Source: Corynebacterium aurimucosum ATCC 700975 (lineage in GTDB: Bacteria; Actinomycetota; Actinomycetes; Mycobacteriales; Mycobacteriaceae). From it: a stretch of 64,000 nt of DNA. Of the stretch, positions 8,192-17,825 are shown one piece after another. Where the stretch lies: positions 124,001-188,000 of the forward strand of contig NZ_VDTC01000001.1 of NCBI RefSeq assembly GCF_007672725.1, given 5' to 3'. The position numbers and the translations under genes are program-made. The notes under the pieces are model-generated. The model ran no database searches and was not told where the DNA came from. It was given only the letters and a program-made list of their open reading frames with translations. How positions within the stretch are numbered: the first letter of the stretch is position 1; the number at the start of each line of letters is the position of its first letter.

Positions 8192-10249
8192 ATGACGGAG
8201 ACCAAGCCATTTCGCGTATCCGTCGACGTTGGCGGAACGTTCACCGACGTCGCGATTGTTAACACCGACACCCACGAGCTGTCAGTAGCGAAGGTCCCCT
8301 CCACCCCTGATGACCCCATGAAGGCAGTGATGAACGGCCTCAAGCAGGCCGACGTCCAGCTCAACCAGGTCGATGTTTTCTCCCACGGCACCACGGTGGC
8401 CACGAATGCGTTGATCCAGCGCCGCTTCCCGCCGGCAGCGCTCATCACCACGAAGGGCTTCCGCGATGTCCTTGAGATTCGTGATGGTACGAAGGACGAA
8501 CTGTGGGATGCCTACCACGATGTTCCGGAGCCCTATATCCGCCGCCGCGACCGCTACGAGGTCGAGGAGCGCATCGACTTCGACGGCGCAGAGGTCACCC
8601 CGCTCGATGAGGCAGAAGCTCGCCGCATCGCCGGCATCCTGCGCCGCAAGAAGATTGAGACCGTGGCGATCTGCTTCATCAACTCCCACGCCAACGCCTC
8701 CCACGAGGAGCGCATGGCGGAGATCCTGCGCGAGGAGCTTCCCGACGCCGCCATCTCCACCTCTTCCGAAATCCTCCCGGAGATCTTCGAGCACGACCGC
8801 TTCTCCACGACCGTCGCCAATGCGGTCCTAGCGCCGCTGGTCTCCGGCTACGTTAACCGCCTGTCCCGCCAGCTGGAGGAAGGCGGCTACGACGGTGACC
8901 TGCTGCTCCTCCACTCCGGCGGCGGTTCCATGACCCCGGAGATGGTCTCCCGCTACCCGGTCCGCCTGGCCGCCTCTGGAATTGCCGCCGGTGCCATCGC
9001 GGTGCAGGACATCGCTACGCGCTGCGGCTACTCCAACGCCATCGGCCTGGAGATGGGTGGTACCTCCACCGACATCGCCTTGGTCTACGAAGGCGATATT
9101 CGCATTACCAAGCAGTGGCAGGTCGAGTACGGCTTCCCCATCTGCTTCCCTTCCATTGAGGTGGGCACCATCGGTGCCGGTGGCGGTTCGGAGGCCTGGA
9201 TCGATGAGGCAGGCTCCCTGCGCAATGGTCCGCAGTCGGCCGGTGCGGATCCGGGACCGGTCTGCTACGAGCGCGGAGGCACCGAGGCCACCAATACCGA
9301 TGCCAACGTCACCCTCGGCCGCCTCGGCACCGAGCTCATCGGCGGCGCGCTGAAGCTGAACCCGGATGCCGCGCGCGAGGCCGTCAACAAGACCGTCGCC
9401 GATCCGCTCGGCCTCGATACCGAGACCGCCGCGGAAAACATCGTCCAGGTGGCCAACGCCAACATGGCCGACGCCGTTCGCCTGCTGTCCATCCGCCGCG
9501 GCTATGACCCGCGCGACTTCGTCCTCGTCGTCGGCGGCGGCGCCGGCGCACTGCATGGAGCAGAGGTGGCCCGCGACCTCTCCATCCCCACCGTCGTCGT
9601 CCCACCGCACCCGGGCGTAACCTCTGCTCAGGGCTGCCTGCTCGTGGACATCCGCCACGACATCACCAAGATGTACCAAGCCCCCGTGGACGAAGTGGAC
9701 ACTGCGGACCTGCGCAAGGAATTCCAGGCGCTTATCTCCGAGGCCCGCGAGCGCCTCCACAAGGAGCATGTCCCCGAGGAGCGCATGAAGTTCAAGCTGA
9801 CCGCCTCCATGCGCTACCGCGGCCAGTGGCGCTCCCTGACTGTAGAGATTCCGGAATCCGATAACCCGCTGGATGATGCCGTGGCCATGTTCCATGACGA
9901 GCACGAGCGCGAGTACTCCTTCGCCGACCGCGAGGGCGCCGTGGAGTTCTACCAGATCGGCCTCATCGCCATCGGTGAGCTGGAGAACCCGCCCTTCAAG
10001 CATTACGAGGTTGAAGAGCACGAAGCAGAGCTCCCGGAGACGACCCGCCCGGTGTACTTCTCCGCCCACGGCGGCTGGGCCGATGTCCCGATTTACCACC
10101 GCCCGGATCTGAAGGCCGGTGCGAAGCTCAACGGCCCCGCCATCATCGACCAGTTCGACGCCACCACCGTCATTCCGCCAGGAGACCGCGCAGAAATTGA
10201 TGAGTGGTCCAACATCCGCATCCACATCGGCAAGGCCACCAACGCCTAA
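8192..10249 (+). CDS. hyuA: Hydantoinase/oxoprolinase family subunit A (HyuA)
   Basis: The 685-residue protein is a HyuA-type ATP-dependent subunit. It starts at ATG 8192 behind AAAGAGAGG; the open frame upstream has no ribosome site. The N-terminal actin-like nucleotide fold shows VDVGGTFTDVAIV (about 10-22), SHGTTVATNALI follows near 70, and the second ATPase half carries GLEMGGTSTDIALV and VGGGAGALHG. The family includes N-methylhydantoinase, 5-oxoprolinase and the beta subunit of acetone and acetophenone carboxylases; all phosphorylate a carbonyl or amide oxygen with ATP. It is co-transcribed with hyuB. Neighbouring PucR-type regulators and a distant N-carbamoylase favour a hydantoin-like substrate, while the nearby ketone-type monooxygenase and alcohol dehydrogenase keep ketone carboxylation open. 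Confidence 0.85.
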   Translation: MTETKPFRVSVDVGGTFTDVAIVNTDTHELSVAKVPSTPDDPMKAVMNGLKQADVQLNQVDVFSHGTTVATNALIQRRFPPAALITTKGFRDVLEIRDGTKDELWDAYHDVPEPYIRRRDRYEVEERIDFDGAEVTPLDEAEARRIAGILRRKKIETVAICFINSHANASHEERMAEILREELPDAAISTSSEILPEIFEHDRFSTTVANAVLAPLVSGYVNRLSRQLEEGGYDGDLLLLHSGGGSMTPEMVSRYPVRLAASGIAAGAIAVQDIATRCGYSNAIGLEMGGTSTDIALVYEGDIRITKQWQVEYGFPICFPSIEVGTIGAGGGSEAWIDEAGSLRNGPQSAGADPGPVCYERGGTEATNTDANVTLGRLGTELIGGALKLNPDAAREAVNKTVADPLGLDTETAAENIVQVANANMADAVRLLSIRRGYDPRDFVLVVGGGAGALHGAEVARDLSIPTVVVPPHPGVTSAQGCLLVDIRHDITKMYQAPVDEVDTADLRKEFQALISEARERLHKEHVPEERMKFKLTASMRYRGQWRSLTVEIPESDNPLDDAVAMFHDEHEREYSFADREGAVEFYQIGLIAIGELENPPFKHYEVEEHEAELPETTRPVYFSAHGGWADVPIYHRPDLKAGAKLNGPAIIDQFDATTVIPPGDRAEIDEWSNIRIHIGKATNA

Positions 10250-10287
10250 GACTCTCGCCTTAAGACTCTCCTTTGAAAGGAATCGAC

Positions 10288-12303
10288 ATGACTACAACCC
10301 AAACACAGTCGCAGACGCAGAATAAGTCCTCGTCCAACCGCCGTTCACTCGATCCGGTGACCTTCGAGGTGCTCAAGAACGCCTTCGCCACCTCGGTCAA
10401 CCTCATGTCCGAGCAGATTCTGCGTACGTGCTACTCCTTCGTTATCTATTCACGCGACTTCTCCTCCGCGCTGTGCGATGCCGAGGGCAACACCGTCATG
10501 CAGGGTGACCAGGACATTGCCGTGCACGTGGGCACGCTGCACTTCCAGTGCCAGGCCGTGCTCAAGGAATTTGGGGATGACATCCACGAAGGCGATGTCT
10601 TCGCCATCAATGACCCTTACCAGGGCGGCACGCACATGAACGACGTGTCCTTCCTTCGCCCCATCTTCTACGAGGGCACCCTGCTGGCCTTCGCGCAGAA
10701 CAAGGGCCACTGGGCTGATGCCGGCGGCTCCGTCCCGGGCTCCTTCGATGTTTCCGCCACCAACTACTACACCGAGGGCCTGCGTATTACTCCGGTGCGC
10801 GTGTGGTCCAAGGGCGTGTTCCTCAAGGACGTCGCCAAGCTCCTGGCGGGCAACACCCGTAGCCCCGAGATCGTCATGGGTGACCTCAAGGCCCAGGCCG
10901 AGGCCACCGCTGTTTGTGAGCGCGAAATCCACCGCCTCGTGGACAAGTACTCGGTCGACATCGTGCGCACCGCGCTGCGTGAGGTCCAGGATTACGTGGA
11001 AGACATCGTCAGCGCCCGCGTCGCCGAGCTTGACGACGGCGAGTGGTCCACCACCGACTACATCGACCTCGACCCGGCCAAGGAAGAAGGCCTCGTGCCG
11101 ATTAAGGTCACGATGCGCATCAAGGGCGGGCGCCTGTCCTACTCGCTGGATGGCTCCGCACCAGCTGTGGCCAGCTTCCTCAACGCGGGCTATGGCTCCG
11201 CGTTCTCCGGAATCGTCGCCGGTACCAAGACCTTCTTCCCCGACGTGCCGCTGAACTCTGGCCTCTACCGCGCCATGGATATCGACCTCGGCCCCGAGGG
11301 AACCGTGGTCAACGCCGGCATGCCGCACGCGGTGACCGGCTTCTGTTCCGGCCCCTTCGAGAAGATCATGAACGCCGTCTTCGAGCTGTGGTCCCAGCTC
11401 ATGCAGGAGCGCGCCATGGCTTGTGCTTTCAACCTGGAATACCTCCTCATCGGTGGTTGGGATACACGTGATGCGAAGAAACCTCAGGACAAGGGCGAAT
11501 TCTTCATGTGGTACGACTGGATGGCCGGCGGCTGGGGCGGCCGCGTCGACCGCGATGGTTCCTCTGCCACCGCACCGGTCTTTGGCCCAGGCCTGGCGGT
11601 CCAGCCGGTGGAAGGCCAGGAGCGCCTCTCCCCTGTGATCACCAGCCACCACGCGCTGGTCACCGACTCGGCCGGCCCCGGCAAGTTCCGCGGCGGCGTC
11701 GGCGTATCCAAGGGCGGCGTGCTCACGGACGCGAACCAGACCGTGATGAGCTACTGCTGTGACCGCTCCCGTTCAGTCACCTGGGGTATCGAGGGTGGTC
11801 TGCCGTCTATCCCGCAGGGCGTGTGGCTCAACCGCGGCACCCCGGATGAGAAGTACCTCGGCGCGCTCTTCTCCAACGTGCCAGTCGGCCCGGGCGATAC
11901 CTTCGAACGCCCCTCTGCCGGTGGTGGCGGATTCGGCGATGCCCTGGAGCGTGACCCGCAGGCCGTGTTGGAGGACGTCATCGATGGCTACGTCTCCGTG
12001 GGCCGTGCCGCCAAGGACTACGGCGTTGTCATCCACGCCATCGATCCGGAAATCGACGAGTACGAGCTCGATGAGGATGCAACGAAGACGCTGCGTGAGG
12101 AGCTGCGTTCCAGCCGCCTGGACAAGCTGACGGAGTCCCCGGAGTCCGTGGCGGAGCGCTACAACGCGGGCGAGCTAGACCAGCTCGACCTGGTCCGCCA
12201 CTACGGCGTCATCCTGGACTGGGCCACCGGTGAGCTCCTTCCCACCACCACCCAGCAGTACCGCGAGCAGATGACCAAGCGCTCCTCTTCCCACTGGAAG
12301 TAG
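10288..12303 (+). CDS. hyuB: Hydantoinase/oxoprolinase family subunit B (HyuB)
   Basis: The 671-residue partner of HyuA starts at ATG 10288, with GAAAGG 7 nt upstream. The family core is clear: DPVTFEVLKNAF, YSRDFSSALCDAEG, INDPYQGGTHMNDVSF with candidate metal-binding His and Asp residues, and a glycine-rich SAGGGGFG segment near the C-terminus. HyuB subunits hold the metal centre and complete the hydrolase or carboxylase with HyuA. Length and order (A then B) are normal. No third small subunit like acetone carboxylase gamma is encoded next to it, which argues somewhat against a standard acetone carboxylase. The first ~20 residues are Gln/Thr/Ser-rich and probably disordered. Confidence 0.85.
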   Translation: MTTTQTQSQTQNKSSSNRRSLDPVTFEVLKNAFATSVNLMSEQILRTCYSFVIYSRDFSSALCDAEGNTVMQGDQDIAVHVGTLHFQCQAVLKEFGDDIHEGDVFAINDPYQGGTHMNDVSFLRPIFYEGTLLAFAQNKGHWADAGGSVPGSFDVSATNYYTEGLRITPVRVWSKGVFLKDVAKLLAGNTRSPEIVMGDLKAQAEATAVCEREIHRLVDKYSVDIVRTALREVQDYVEDIVSARVAELDDGEWSTTDYIDLDPAKEEGLVPIKVTMRIKGGRLSYSLDGSAPAVASFLNAGYGSAFSGIVAGTKTFFPDVPLNSGLYRAMDIDLGPEGTVVNAGMPHAVTGFCSGPFEKIMNAVFELWSQLMQERAMACAFNLEYLLIGGWDTRDAKKPQDKGEFFMWYDWMAGGWGGRVDRDGSSATAPVFGPGLAVQPVEGQERLSPVITSHHALVTDSAGPGKFRGGVGVSKGGVLTDANQTVMSYCCDRSRSVTWGIEGGLPSIPQGVWLNRGTPDEKYLGALFSNVPVGPGDTFERPSAGGGGFGDALERDPQAVLEDVIDGYVSVGRAAKDYGVVIHAIDPEIDEYELDEDATKTLREELRSSRLDKLTESPESVAERYNAGELDQLDLVRHYGVILDWATGELLPTTTQQYREQMTKRSSSHWK

Positions 12304-12318
12304 TAAGCGCCCTGACTG

Positions 12319-12336
12319 GCCCCTAAACTAGGGGCA
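12319..12336 (+). promoter_or_regulatory. Hairpin/-10 box abutting the start codon of the GAF-PucR gene
   Basis: GCCCCTA-AAC-TAGGGGC is a perfect 7-bp hairpin that ends at the base before ATG 12336. Within it, TAAACT (12324-12329) fits an actinobacterial -10 box placed 6 nt before the A of ATG, so the regulator is probably transcribed as a leaderless mRNA. The symmetry could also be an operator overlapping that promoter, for example for autoregulation. Confidence 0.45.
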
Positions 12337-14054
12337 TGTCTCTCCTCGGCACCGTATTCTCCCACCTCGCCAGCGGCACCCGTGTCCCCGACGAGCTGCG
12401 AGAGCAACTGGATGCCGAGGAGCTCAGTTCGCTTCGGGCCGTTGAGGAGACCATGCGTGCCAACCACACGTGGCGGGTGATGTCGACCAAGCTGCTCGAT
12501 GTTTCTCAGATGCTCAACTCGGGCCGCGAATCCACTGATATATTCCACGCCATCGTGCGCCACGCGCGCACCACTATTGGTACGGACGTGGGTTATCTCA
12601 GCCTCAACGATGAGGACACCGGCTTTACCAAGGTGCTGGCCACCAGCGGTGTCGTCACTGAGGAGTTCCGCACCATCAACATGCCGATGGGCTCTGGAAT
12701 CCTCGGCATTGTGGCCGCTACCAACCGCCCGGCGTGGACCTATGACCATTCCGCCGACCCCAACGTCACGCACGTGGATTACGTGGACCGCGCGGTGGAG
12801 GCCGAAGGCATCCGCGGGATCCTCGGCGCCCCGATTCGAATTGCCGGGCGCACCATCGGTGCGCTGCTCGTGGGTGACCGCCACCCCCGCCACTACACGC
12901 ACGAGGAAATTGCCGCGCTCGAGGTGCTTGGCTCTATCACCTCTGTGGCATTGGAGAATGCGCAAGTCATCGAGAGCCAGGGCGAATCCGTTGCCGAGCT
13001 AACCCGATCGCAGATAGCTCTGAGCCGCCATGTAGAAGAGCTGCAGTGGCTCAATGAGGTCAACGCGAAACTGCTCCACGTGCTCATGAACAATGCCAGC
13101 TTCGAAGAGCTGGAACGCGTGCTGACTGAAAGTCTCGACGCTCCGGTGATGCTGTGGACCACGGAGGATGCCCCGGACGCTCCCCCAGCAAGCACGTTCC
13201 CCGTGGAGTTTAATGGCCGCGCACTGGGCACGATTGGTGTGGACAAGCAGCTCAGCGACGCCGAACTGCGCGTCATCAGCCATGCTTCCGCGGCCTTTAC
13301 CGCGATTGCCCTTTTTGCCGAGGCGCTTGTCGACGCCACCGCGCGCAAAGTCGATGACCTGGTCTATGCCGTGGCGCTGGGTAATGCCGGGCGTGAGGAG
13401 ATCGCCCGCCTGCGACACCTGACGGGTATCAGCCTGAACTCCTCAGCACAGCTGTATTTCGTCGGCCTGCACTCAGCAAAGGGCCTGCCCACTCGTCCGC
13501 AGCTGGAACACCTCTTGCCGGGTAATGCCGCTATTACGCACCACGATCAGCACGTGTGCGTGCTGTACCAGCCGGATCGAGGTATCGATGCGGCGCTGGC
13601 CCCGCTGCTATCTGAGTTCCCCGATTTAACGGTCTCCGCCATCGGCTTTGATGGCCTGAGTGAAGCACGCAGCGCACATGATTCCGCCATGTCTTACCTG
13701 GAATCAGCGCTCGCCCTGGGAGTGCGCGGCCGTCTGATCACCGAGGACTCCCTGGGCACGGTGGGCCTCATTTTAGGCGCGGACCCACACGCATTGAACG
13801 CTCTTTCCACACGCACCATCGGCCCGCTGCTGCGTTATGACGAGGAGCATTCCACGGAGCTGACCGATACCGCGCACCACTACTTGCTCTCCGGCCACAG
13901 CATCCCGCAAACAGCTCGCGCCATGTTTATCCACCCCAATACGGTGCGCCAGCGGCTCGACCGGATCTCGGAGTTGATGGGTGATGAGTGGGCCGTCGGC
14001 CAGCGCGGGCTCGATGTCTTCGTGGCGCTGCGCGCCCACATGCTCGGCAAGTAG
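12336..14054 (+). CDS. GAF-domain PucR-type transcriptional regulator
   Basis: A 572-residue regulator with an N-terminal helical region (1-60), a GAF sensor domain (about 65-210: LGTDVGYLSLN-like start, MPMGSGILGIVAATNRPAW, and IRGILGAPIRIAGRTIGALLVGDR), a coiled segment near 220-250, and a C-terminal PucR helix-turn-helix (SIPQTARAMFIHPNTVRQRL, about 525-545). It lies only 32 bp after hyuB on the same strand and has its own putative leaderless promoter. It could regulate hyuAB and/or the downstream alcohol dehydrogenase. The GAF domain implies a small-molecule signal different from those sensed by the two PucR-domain regulators nearby. Confidence 0.85.
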   Translation: MSLLGTVFSHLASGTRVPDELREQLDAEELSSLRAVEETMRANHTWRVMSTKLLDVSQMLNSGRESTDIFHAIVRHARTTIGTDVGYLSLNDEDTGFTKVLATSGVVTEEFRTINMPMGSGILGIVAATNRPAWTYDHSADPNVTHVDYVDRAVEAEGIRGILGAPIRIAGRTIGALLVGDRHPRHYTHEEIAALEVLGSITSVALENAQVIESQGESVAELTRSQIALSRHVEELQWLNEVNAKLLHVLMNNASFEELERVLTESLDAPVMLWTTEDAPDAPPASTFPVEFNGRALGTIGVDKQLSDAELRVISHASAAFTAIALFAEALVDATARKVDDLVYAVALGNAGREEIARLRHLTGISLNSSAQLYFVGLHSAKGLPTRPQLEHLLPGNAAITHHDQHVCVLYQPDRGIDAALAPLLSEFPDLTVSAIGFDGLSEARSAHDSAMSYLESALALGVRGRLITEDSLGTVGLILGADPHALNALSTRTIGPLLRYDEEHSTELTDTAHHYLLSGHSIPQTARAMFIHPNTVRQRLDRISELMGDEWAVGQRGLDVFVALRAHMLGK

Positions 14055-14172
14055 AGAATTCCCTATCTAAATAGCTGTCTGATGTAGATTCCCCCATACC
14101 GTTCCTGCCCTCATCGACATCCTGTGGCGTACATTACGTTGCATTAACCCCACCCGATGTCTGGAGGTAGAT

Positions 14173-15291
14173 ATGTCTGACACGATTACCATTCGCGGCG
14201 CCGTCCTGGAGCGCTCCGGCGATGAGCGTCCCTACGCCGACTCCAAGCCCATTACCGTGAGCGAGCTCGAGCTCACTGCCCCCGGCGAGGGCGAGATCTT
14301 GGTTAAGATCACCGCCGCTGGCCTCTGCCACTCCGACCTCTCCGTGGTCAACAACAACCGCCCCCGCCCGCTGCCGATGCTTTTGGGCCACGAGTCCGCG
14401 GGCATCGTCGAGGAGATTGGCCCGGGTGTTACCAACGTCAAGGTCGGCGACCACGTGGTCATGACCTTCCTGCCGCGCTGCGGCGAGTGCGCTGGCTGCA
14501 AGACCGACGGCAAGATGCCCTGTGAGGTTGGCTCCAAGACCAACAACGAGGGCACCCTCATCCGCGGCACCCGCCACCTCACCCGCAATGGTGAGATGGT
14601 CCAGCACCACCTCGGCGTTTCCGGCTTCGCAACACACGCAGTGGTTTCCGAGCTCTCCGTCGTACCGGTTGGCTCCGATGTCCCGGCGGATATCGCCGCC
14701 ATCCTCGGCTGCGCCATCCTTACTGGCGGCGGCGCCATCCTTAACGAAATTGATCCGAAGCCGGAGGACAGCATCGCCGTCGTCGGCCTCGGTGGCGTGG
14801 GCATGGCCGCCATCATCACCGCCGCTGCGCTCGGCGTGAAGGAGATCGTGGGCATTGACATGCAGAAGGACAAGTGCGAGAAGGCCCTCGAAATCGGCGC
14901 CACTTCCGCCATGACCCCGCAGGAAGCTGAAGAGTCCGGCAAGAAGTTCACCGCCGTCGTGGAGGCCGCCGGCCACCCGAAGGCCCTGGAAACCGCCTAC
15001 AAGGTCACTGCACCGGGTGGCCTGACCGTCACCGTTGGCCTGCCGGCACCGGGCTCCACCATCACCATCGACCCGCTCGTGATGACCGGTGAGGCACGCC
15101 GCCTGCACGGCTGCTACCTGGGTTCCTCCGTTCCGTCGAAGGACATCCCGAAGTACGAGCAACTGTGGCGCGAGGGCAAGCTCAACGCCGAGGCCCTGAT
15201 CTCCGACCACATCAAGCTCGAGGACATCAACACCGCCATGGACCGCCTGTCCGACGGTGTGGCGCTGCGCCAGATCATCGAGTTCGACTAA
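14173..15291 (+). CDS. Zinc-dependent alcohol dehydrogenase (MDR family)
   Basis: The 372-residue medium-chain dehydrogenase has all zinc ligands in place: Cys52-His53 and His73-Glu74 with Cys180 for the catalytic zinc, and Cys103, Cys106, Cys109 and Cys117 for the structural zinc. GLGGVG (205-210) binds NAD(P). It resembles the class III / NDMA-dependent branch rather than short yeast-type enzymes. CTGGAGG lies just before ATG. It would interconvert an alcohol with an aldehyde or ketone. It sits between the GAF-PucR regulator and an NCS2-like transporter and ends at a strong terminator, so it is probably monocistronic and tied to the hyuAB locus. Confidence 0.87.
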   Translation: MSDTITIRGAVLERSGDERPYADSKPITVSELELTAPGEGEILVKITAAGLCHSDLSVVNNNRPRPLPMLLGHESAGIVEEIGPGVTNVKVGDHVVMTFLPRCGECAGCKTDGKMPCEVGSKTNNEGTLIRGTRHLTRNGEMVQHHLGVSGFATHAVVSELSVVPVGSDVPADIAAILGCAILTGGGAILNEIDPKPEDSIAVVGLGGVGMAAIITAAALGVKEIVGIDMQKDKCEKALEIGATSAMTPQEAEESGKKFTAVVEAAGHPKALETAYKVTAPGGLTVTVGLPAPGSTITIDPLVMTGEARRLHGCYLGSSVPSKDIPKYEQLWREGKLNAEALISDHIKLEDINTAMDRLSDGVALRQIIEFD

Positions 15292-15331
15292 TCAAGACTC
15301 GGCTAAACCTCAACCACTTCACCTTTCCTCA

Positions 15332-15379
15332 CCAAGCCCTGCGCGGTTCGCGCCCGTAGGGCTTGGTCCCTTTTTCTTT
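15332..15379 (+). terminator. Intrinsic terminator after the alcohol dehydrogenase
   Basis: Perfect 9-bp stem CCAAGCCCT (15332-15340) with its complement at 15358-15366, followed by a T-rich run (TCCCTTTTTCTTT). It separates the dehydrogenase from the transporter gene. Confidence 0.85.
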
Positions 15380-15393
15380 GAAAGGAGGCCGTC

Positions 15394-16926
15394 ATGGCCG
15401 CAACCACCGAAGCCGCCGAACCCGAAGAACAGGGAATCGGTCAAGCTTCGCCCCACTGGAAGATGGGGCCCTTTGATGTCCGCTTGCCGTTCGTGCACTA
15501 CCGCATTGAGTGGCCAGACTTCGCACAAGGCTTGTTCATGTGCGTGGTCGATCTGGGTGCTATCCCCCTCATGACTGAGGCCCTCGGCATGCCCTATGAG
15601 GCGGCACTGGCCGTCGTCATGCTCAACGGCCTTCTCTACCTGACCCACCACCTCTTGGGTGACCCGGTTGTCCCGGGTTGGATTACCCCAGCTATTCCGC
15701 TGCTGACGGTCTACATCCAGACCTTCCCGGAAGGAGAGCAGCGAATCTGGGCGCTCATCAGTTTCCAGCTCTTGTTGGGCATATTCTCCTTAACACTGGG
15801 TATAACTGGGTGGGCGTCAAAGGTCGTTCGCCTCATTCCTTCAGGCCTGCGCGCCGGTATCGTGCTTGGTGCCGGTATTGCAGCGATTATCTCGGTATTT
15901 CAAGAAGACGGACGTTTCCACTCCTTCCCTATCACCATCACCATCGCGGTGGCCGTGGCCTTCTTCCTCATGTATTCGCGCGGCTTCCAGGCACTGCGGC
16001 AGAAGGCCGCCGGCTGGCGTTTCCTGGCTTCGCTAGGCATCCTGCCCGCCATCTTCGTCGCGGTCTTCGTCGCACCGCTGGCCGGCGAGGCACCGTGGCC
16101 GGACGTGGAGTGGGGCTTCTCCAAGCCTGACTTCATCACGCTGTGGTCTGAGTACACGGTCTTCGGCGTTGGCTTGCCGCCGGCGCACATGTTCCTTACC
16201 GCCATCCCCACAGTGTTGGCTGCCTACATCGTCGTCTTCGGTGACGTCCTGCAAGCCAACGCCGTTCTCAAGGAAGCCGACCATGTCCGTACGGATGAGG
16301 CCGTGGTCTACAGCCCGTCGCGCGCACACCTCCTCTTCGGCGGCCGCAACATGCTGATGTCCATCATCGGCCCAGACATCGCCATGTGTGGTCCACTGTG
16401 GGCGGCGATGCACGTGGTCATCGTTGAGCGCTACAAGCAGGGCAAGCGCGCCATGCGCACCATATTCGGTGGCGCGGGCTCCTTCCGCTGGGGCACCAAC
16501 ACGGGCCTCCTCCTGCTACCGATTACCTCTTTCGTTGAGCCTATCCTGCCGGTGGGCTTGGCACTGACGCTCATCATCCAGGGCTTCGTATCCGTGCGTG
16601 TGGGCATCATGGAGGCCAAGAACCAGAAAGACCTCGGCATCGCAGGCATAACCGCTGGCGTGCTGGCCACCCAGGGCGCCGCGTGGGGATTCGCCGCCGG
16701 CATCATTATGGTGCTGGTCATCTACGGCAAGGACATGTTCAAGGACGAGCGCGACGGCACCATCCGCAACTTCGATGAGATCGATCCGGAGGAAGGCTTC
16801 GCCGACGCGCAGGCGGACTTCACCGAGCTGGCCGAGCTCAATGATCTGGACGCTGACGGGCACCCGATCGATCCGAACGCCCACCGCACAGGATCCAAAG
16901 AATCTCCAAAATCTAGCGAGACCTAA
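15394..16926 (+). CDS. NCS2-like (xanthine/uracil permease superfamily) membrane transporter
   Basis: The 510-residue polytopic protein has about 12-14 hydrophobic segments between residues 45 and 445. Strong SD AAAGGAGG precedes ATG 15394. Segments such as PSGLRAGIVLGAGIAAI and the paired inverted-repeat pattern recall the NCS2/SLC26 fold, but I see no textbook nucleobase signature, so the substrate is open. The C-terminal ~60 residues form a strongly acidic soluble tail (DEIDPEEGFADAQADF and onward). It stands between its own upstream terminator and a downstream one, so it is a single-gene unit. Uptake of a hydantoin, ureide or nucleobase for the hyuAB pathway would fit the context. Confidence 0.6.
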   Translation: MAATTEAAEPEEQGIGQASPHWKMGPFDVRLPFVHYRIEWPDFAQGLFMCVVDLGAIPLMTEALGMPYEAALAVVMLNGLLYLTHHLLGDPVVPGWITPAIPLLTVYIQTFPEGEQRIWALISFQLLLGIFSLTLGITGWASKVVRLIPSGLRAGIVLGAGIAAIISVFQEDGRFHSFPITITIAVAVAFFLMYSRGFQALRQKAAGWRFLASLGILPAIFVAVFVAPLAGEAPWPDVEWGFSKPDFITLWSEYTVFGVGLPPAHMFLTAIPTVLAAYIVVFGDVLQANAVLKEADHVRTDEAVVYSPSRAHLLFGGRNMLMSIIGPDIAMCGPLWAAMHVVIVERYKQGKRAMRTIFGGAGSFRWGTNTGLLLLPITSFVEPILPVGLALTLIIQGFVSVRVGIMEAKNQKDLGIAGITAGVLATQGAAWGFAAGIIMVLVIYGKDMFKDERDGTIRNFDEIDPEEGFADAQADFTELAELNDLDADGHPIDPNAHRTGSKESPKSSET

Positions 16927-16955
16927 GCTCAACCAGCTTATTCCCCAAGGTGCTT

Positions 16956-16998
16956 CCCTCCCCAATAGCAGTTCACCCCTAGCTGCAGGGGAGGGTTT
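16956..16998 (+). terminator. Intrinsic terminator after the NCS2-like transporter
   Basis: CCCTCCCC (16956-16963) pairs perfectly with GGGGAGGG (16988-16995), followed by TTT. An inner GCAG/CTGC pairing lengthens the stem. It marks the right border of the GC-rich catabolic block before the AT-richer amine-oxidase module. Confidence 0.75.
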
Positions 16999-17092
16999 CG
17001 CATTTCATCCTTCTTTGTCAGCTATTCGAGAGGCTGCTGGATGGAATCCGTTTTATCCGTGGGGCTGCGTTCTCTAAATAGACGTCACAAAT

Positions 17093-17782
17093 TTAAGCCT
17101 CATTTGATGATAGGAACTGTTCCAACAGGGCTTCCAAACCAGTTTCAAACGACTTGTTCGCACGAAGTTTAGATTGTTCGCTCTCCTCCGAAGACTGCTC
17201 TCGGAATTGCGCCAAGTAGATGTCATTCATCTTGTTCAATGGACTATCTCCAGGCCCAGGCGATTCAAAAATATTCAAAGGCGCATGAACGTCGTAAGCA
17301 GAACCAAAAACAAGAGACTCTACTGCGACAAGCCTCGTAATAACTTCCGCTTCGGGAACTCCAGCGAGTGCAATTACTTGGACGAGCAATTCGTACATCG
17401 AAATCGTTTGGGGCGAACCATAAAGTGGAAGCTCAGTAATTACGCGAATCAGCGGAATATTATCAGCCAGAATATCCCGATACGACCATGCCCATTGCCG
17501 AAGCGCATCAGCTGCTGGTAGTTCCCCTGCAAGGGCGTGCTTCAGCGACGAAGTATCGACCTTTGCAATGATGTCATCTTGTACCAGAGCCAGCAGTTCT
17601 TCTTTATTCGAAATGTGATTATAGAGCGCTGCGGTACTGACCTTCATTGACCGAGCTACCGCTGACATCGATAGGGCTTCAAGCCCCTTGCGCTCAACAA
17701 TTTGCAGTGCGGCTGATGCTATTTTTTGCCGGTTCACCAGCGCTTTCACTGGCCGCCCTTTGGGGCGCGAAACATTTACCAC
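17093..17782 (-). CDS. TetR-family repressor of the amine-oxidase operon
   Basis: A 229-residue protein with a TetR N-terminal helix-turn-helix (about 15-62: NRQKIASAALQIVERKGLEALSMSAVARSM, then VSTAALYNHISNKEELL) and a larger helical C-terminal ligand domain. The start is GTG 17782 behind AGGGA. It is divergent from the flavin amine oxidase, and a 33-bp perfect palindrome in the shared promoter region is its obvious operator, so repression relieved by an amine or its aldehyde is likely. Base composition is AT-richer than the genes to its left, like the whole 17.1-23.2 kb module, which suggests a separate origin. Confidence 0.88.
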   Translation of the reverse strand: MVNVSRPKGRPVKALVNRQKIASAALQIVERKGLEALSMSAVARSMKVSTAALYNHISNKEELLALVQDDIIAKVDTSSLKHALAGELPAADALRQWAWSYRDILADNIPLIRVITELPLYGSPQTISMYELLVQVIALAGVPEAEVITRLVAVESLVFGSAYDVHAPLNIFESPGPGDSPLNKMNDIYLAQFREQSSEESEQSKLRANKSFETGLEALLEQFLSSNEA

Positions 17783-17825
17783 TGTGATCCCTACAATTCT
17801 TGCCGCGCGTTTGTTACTGTAGTCA

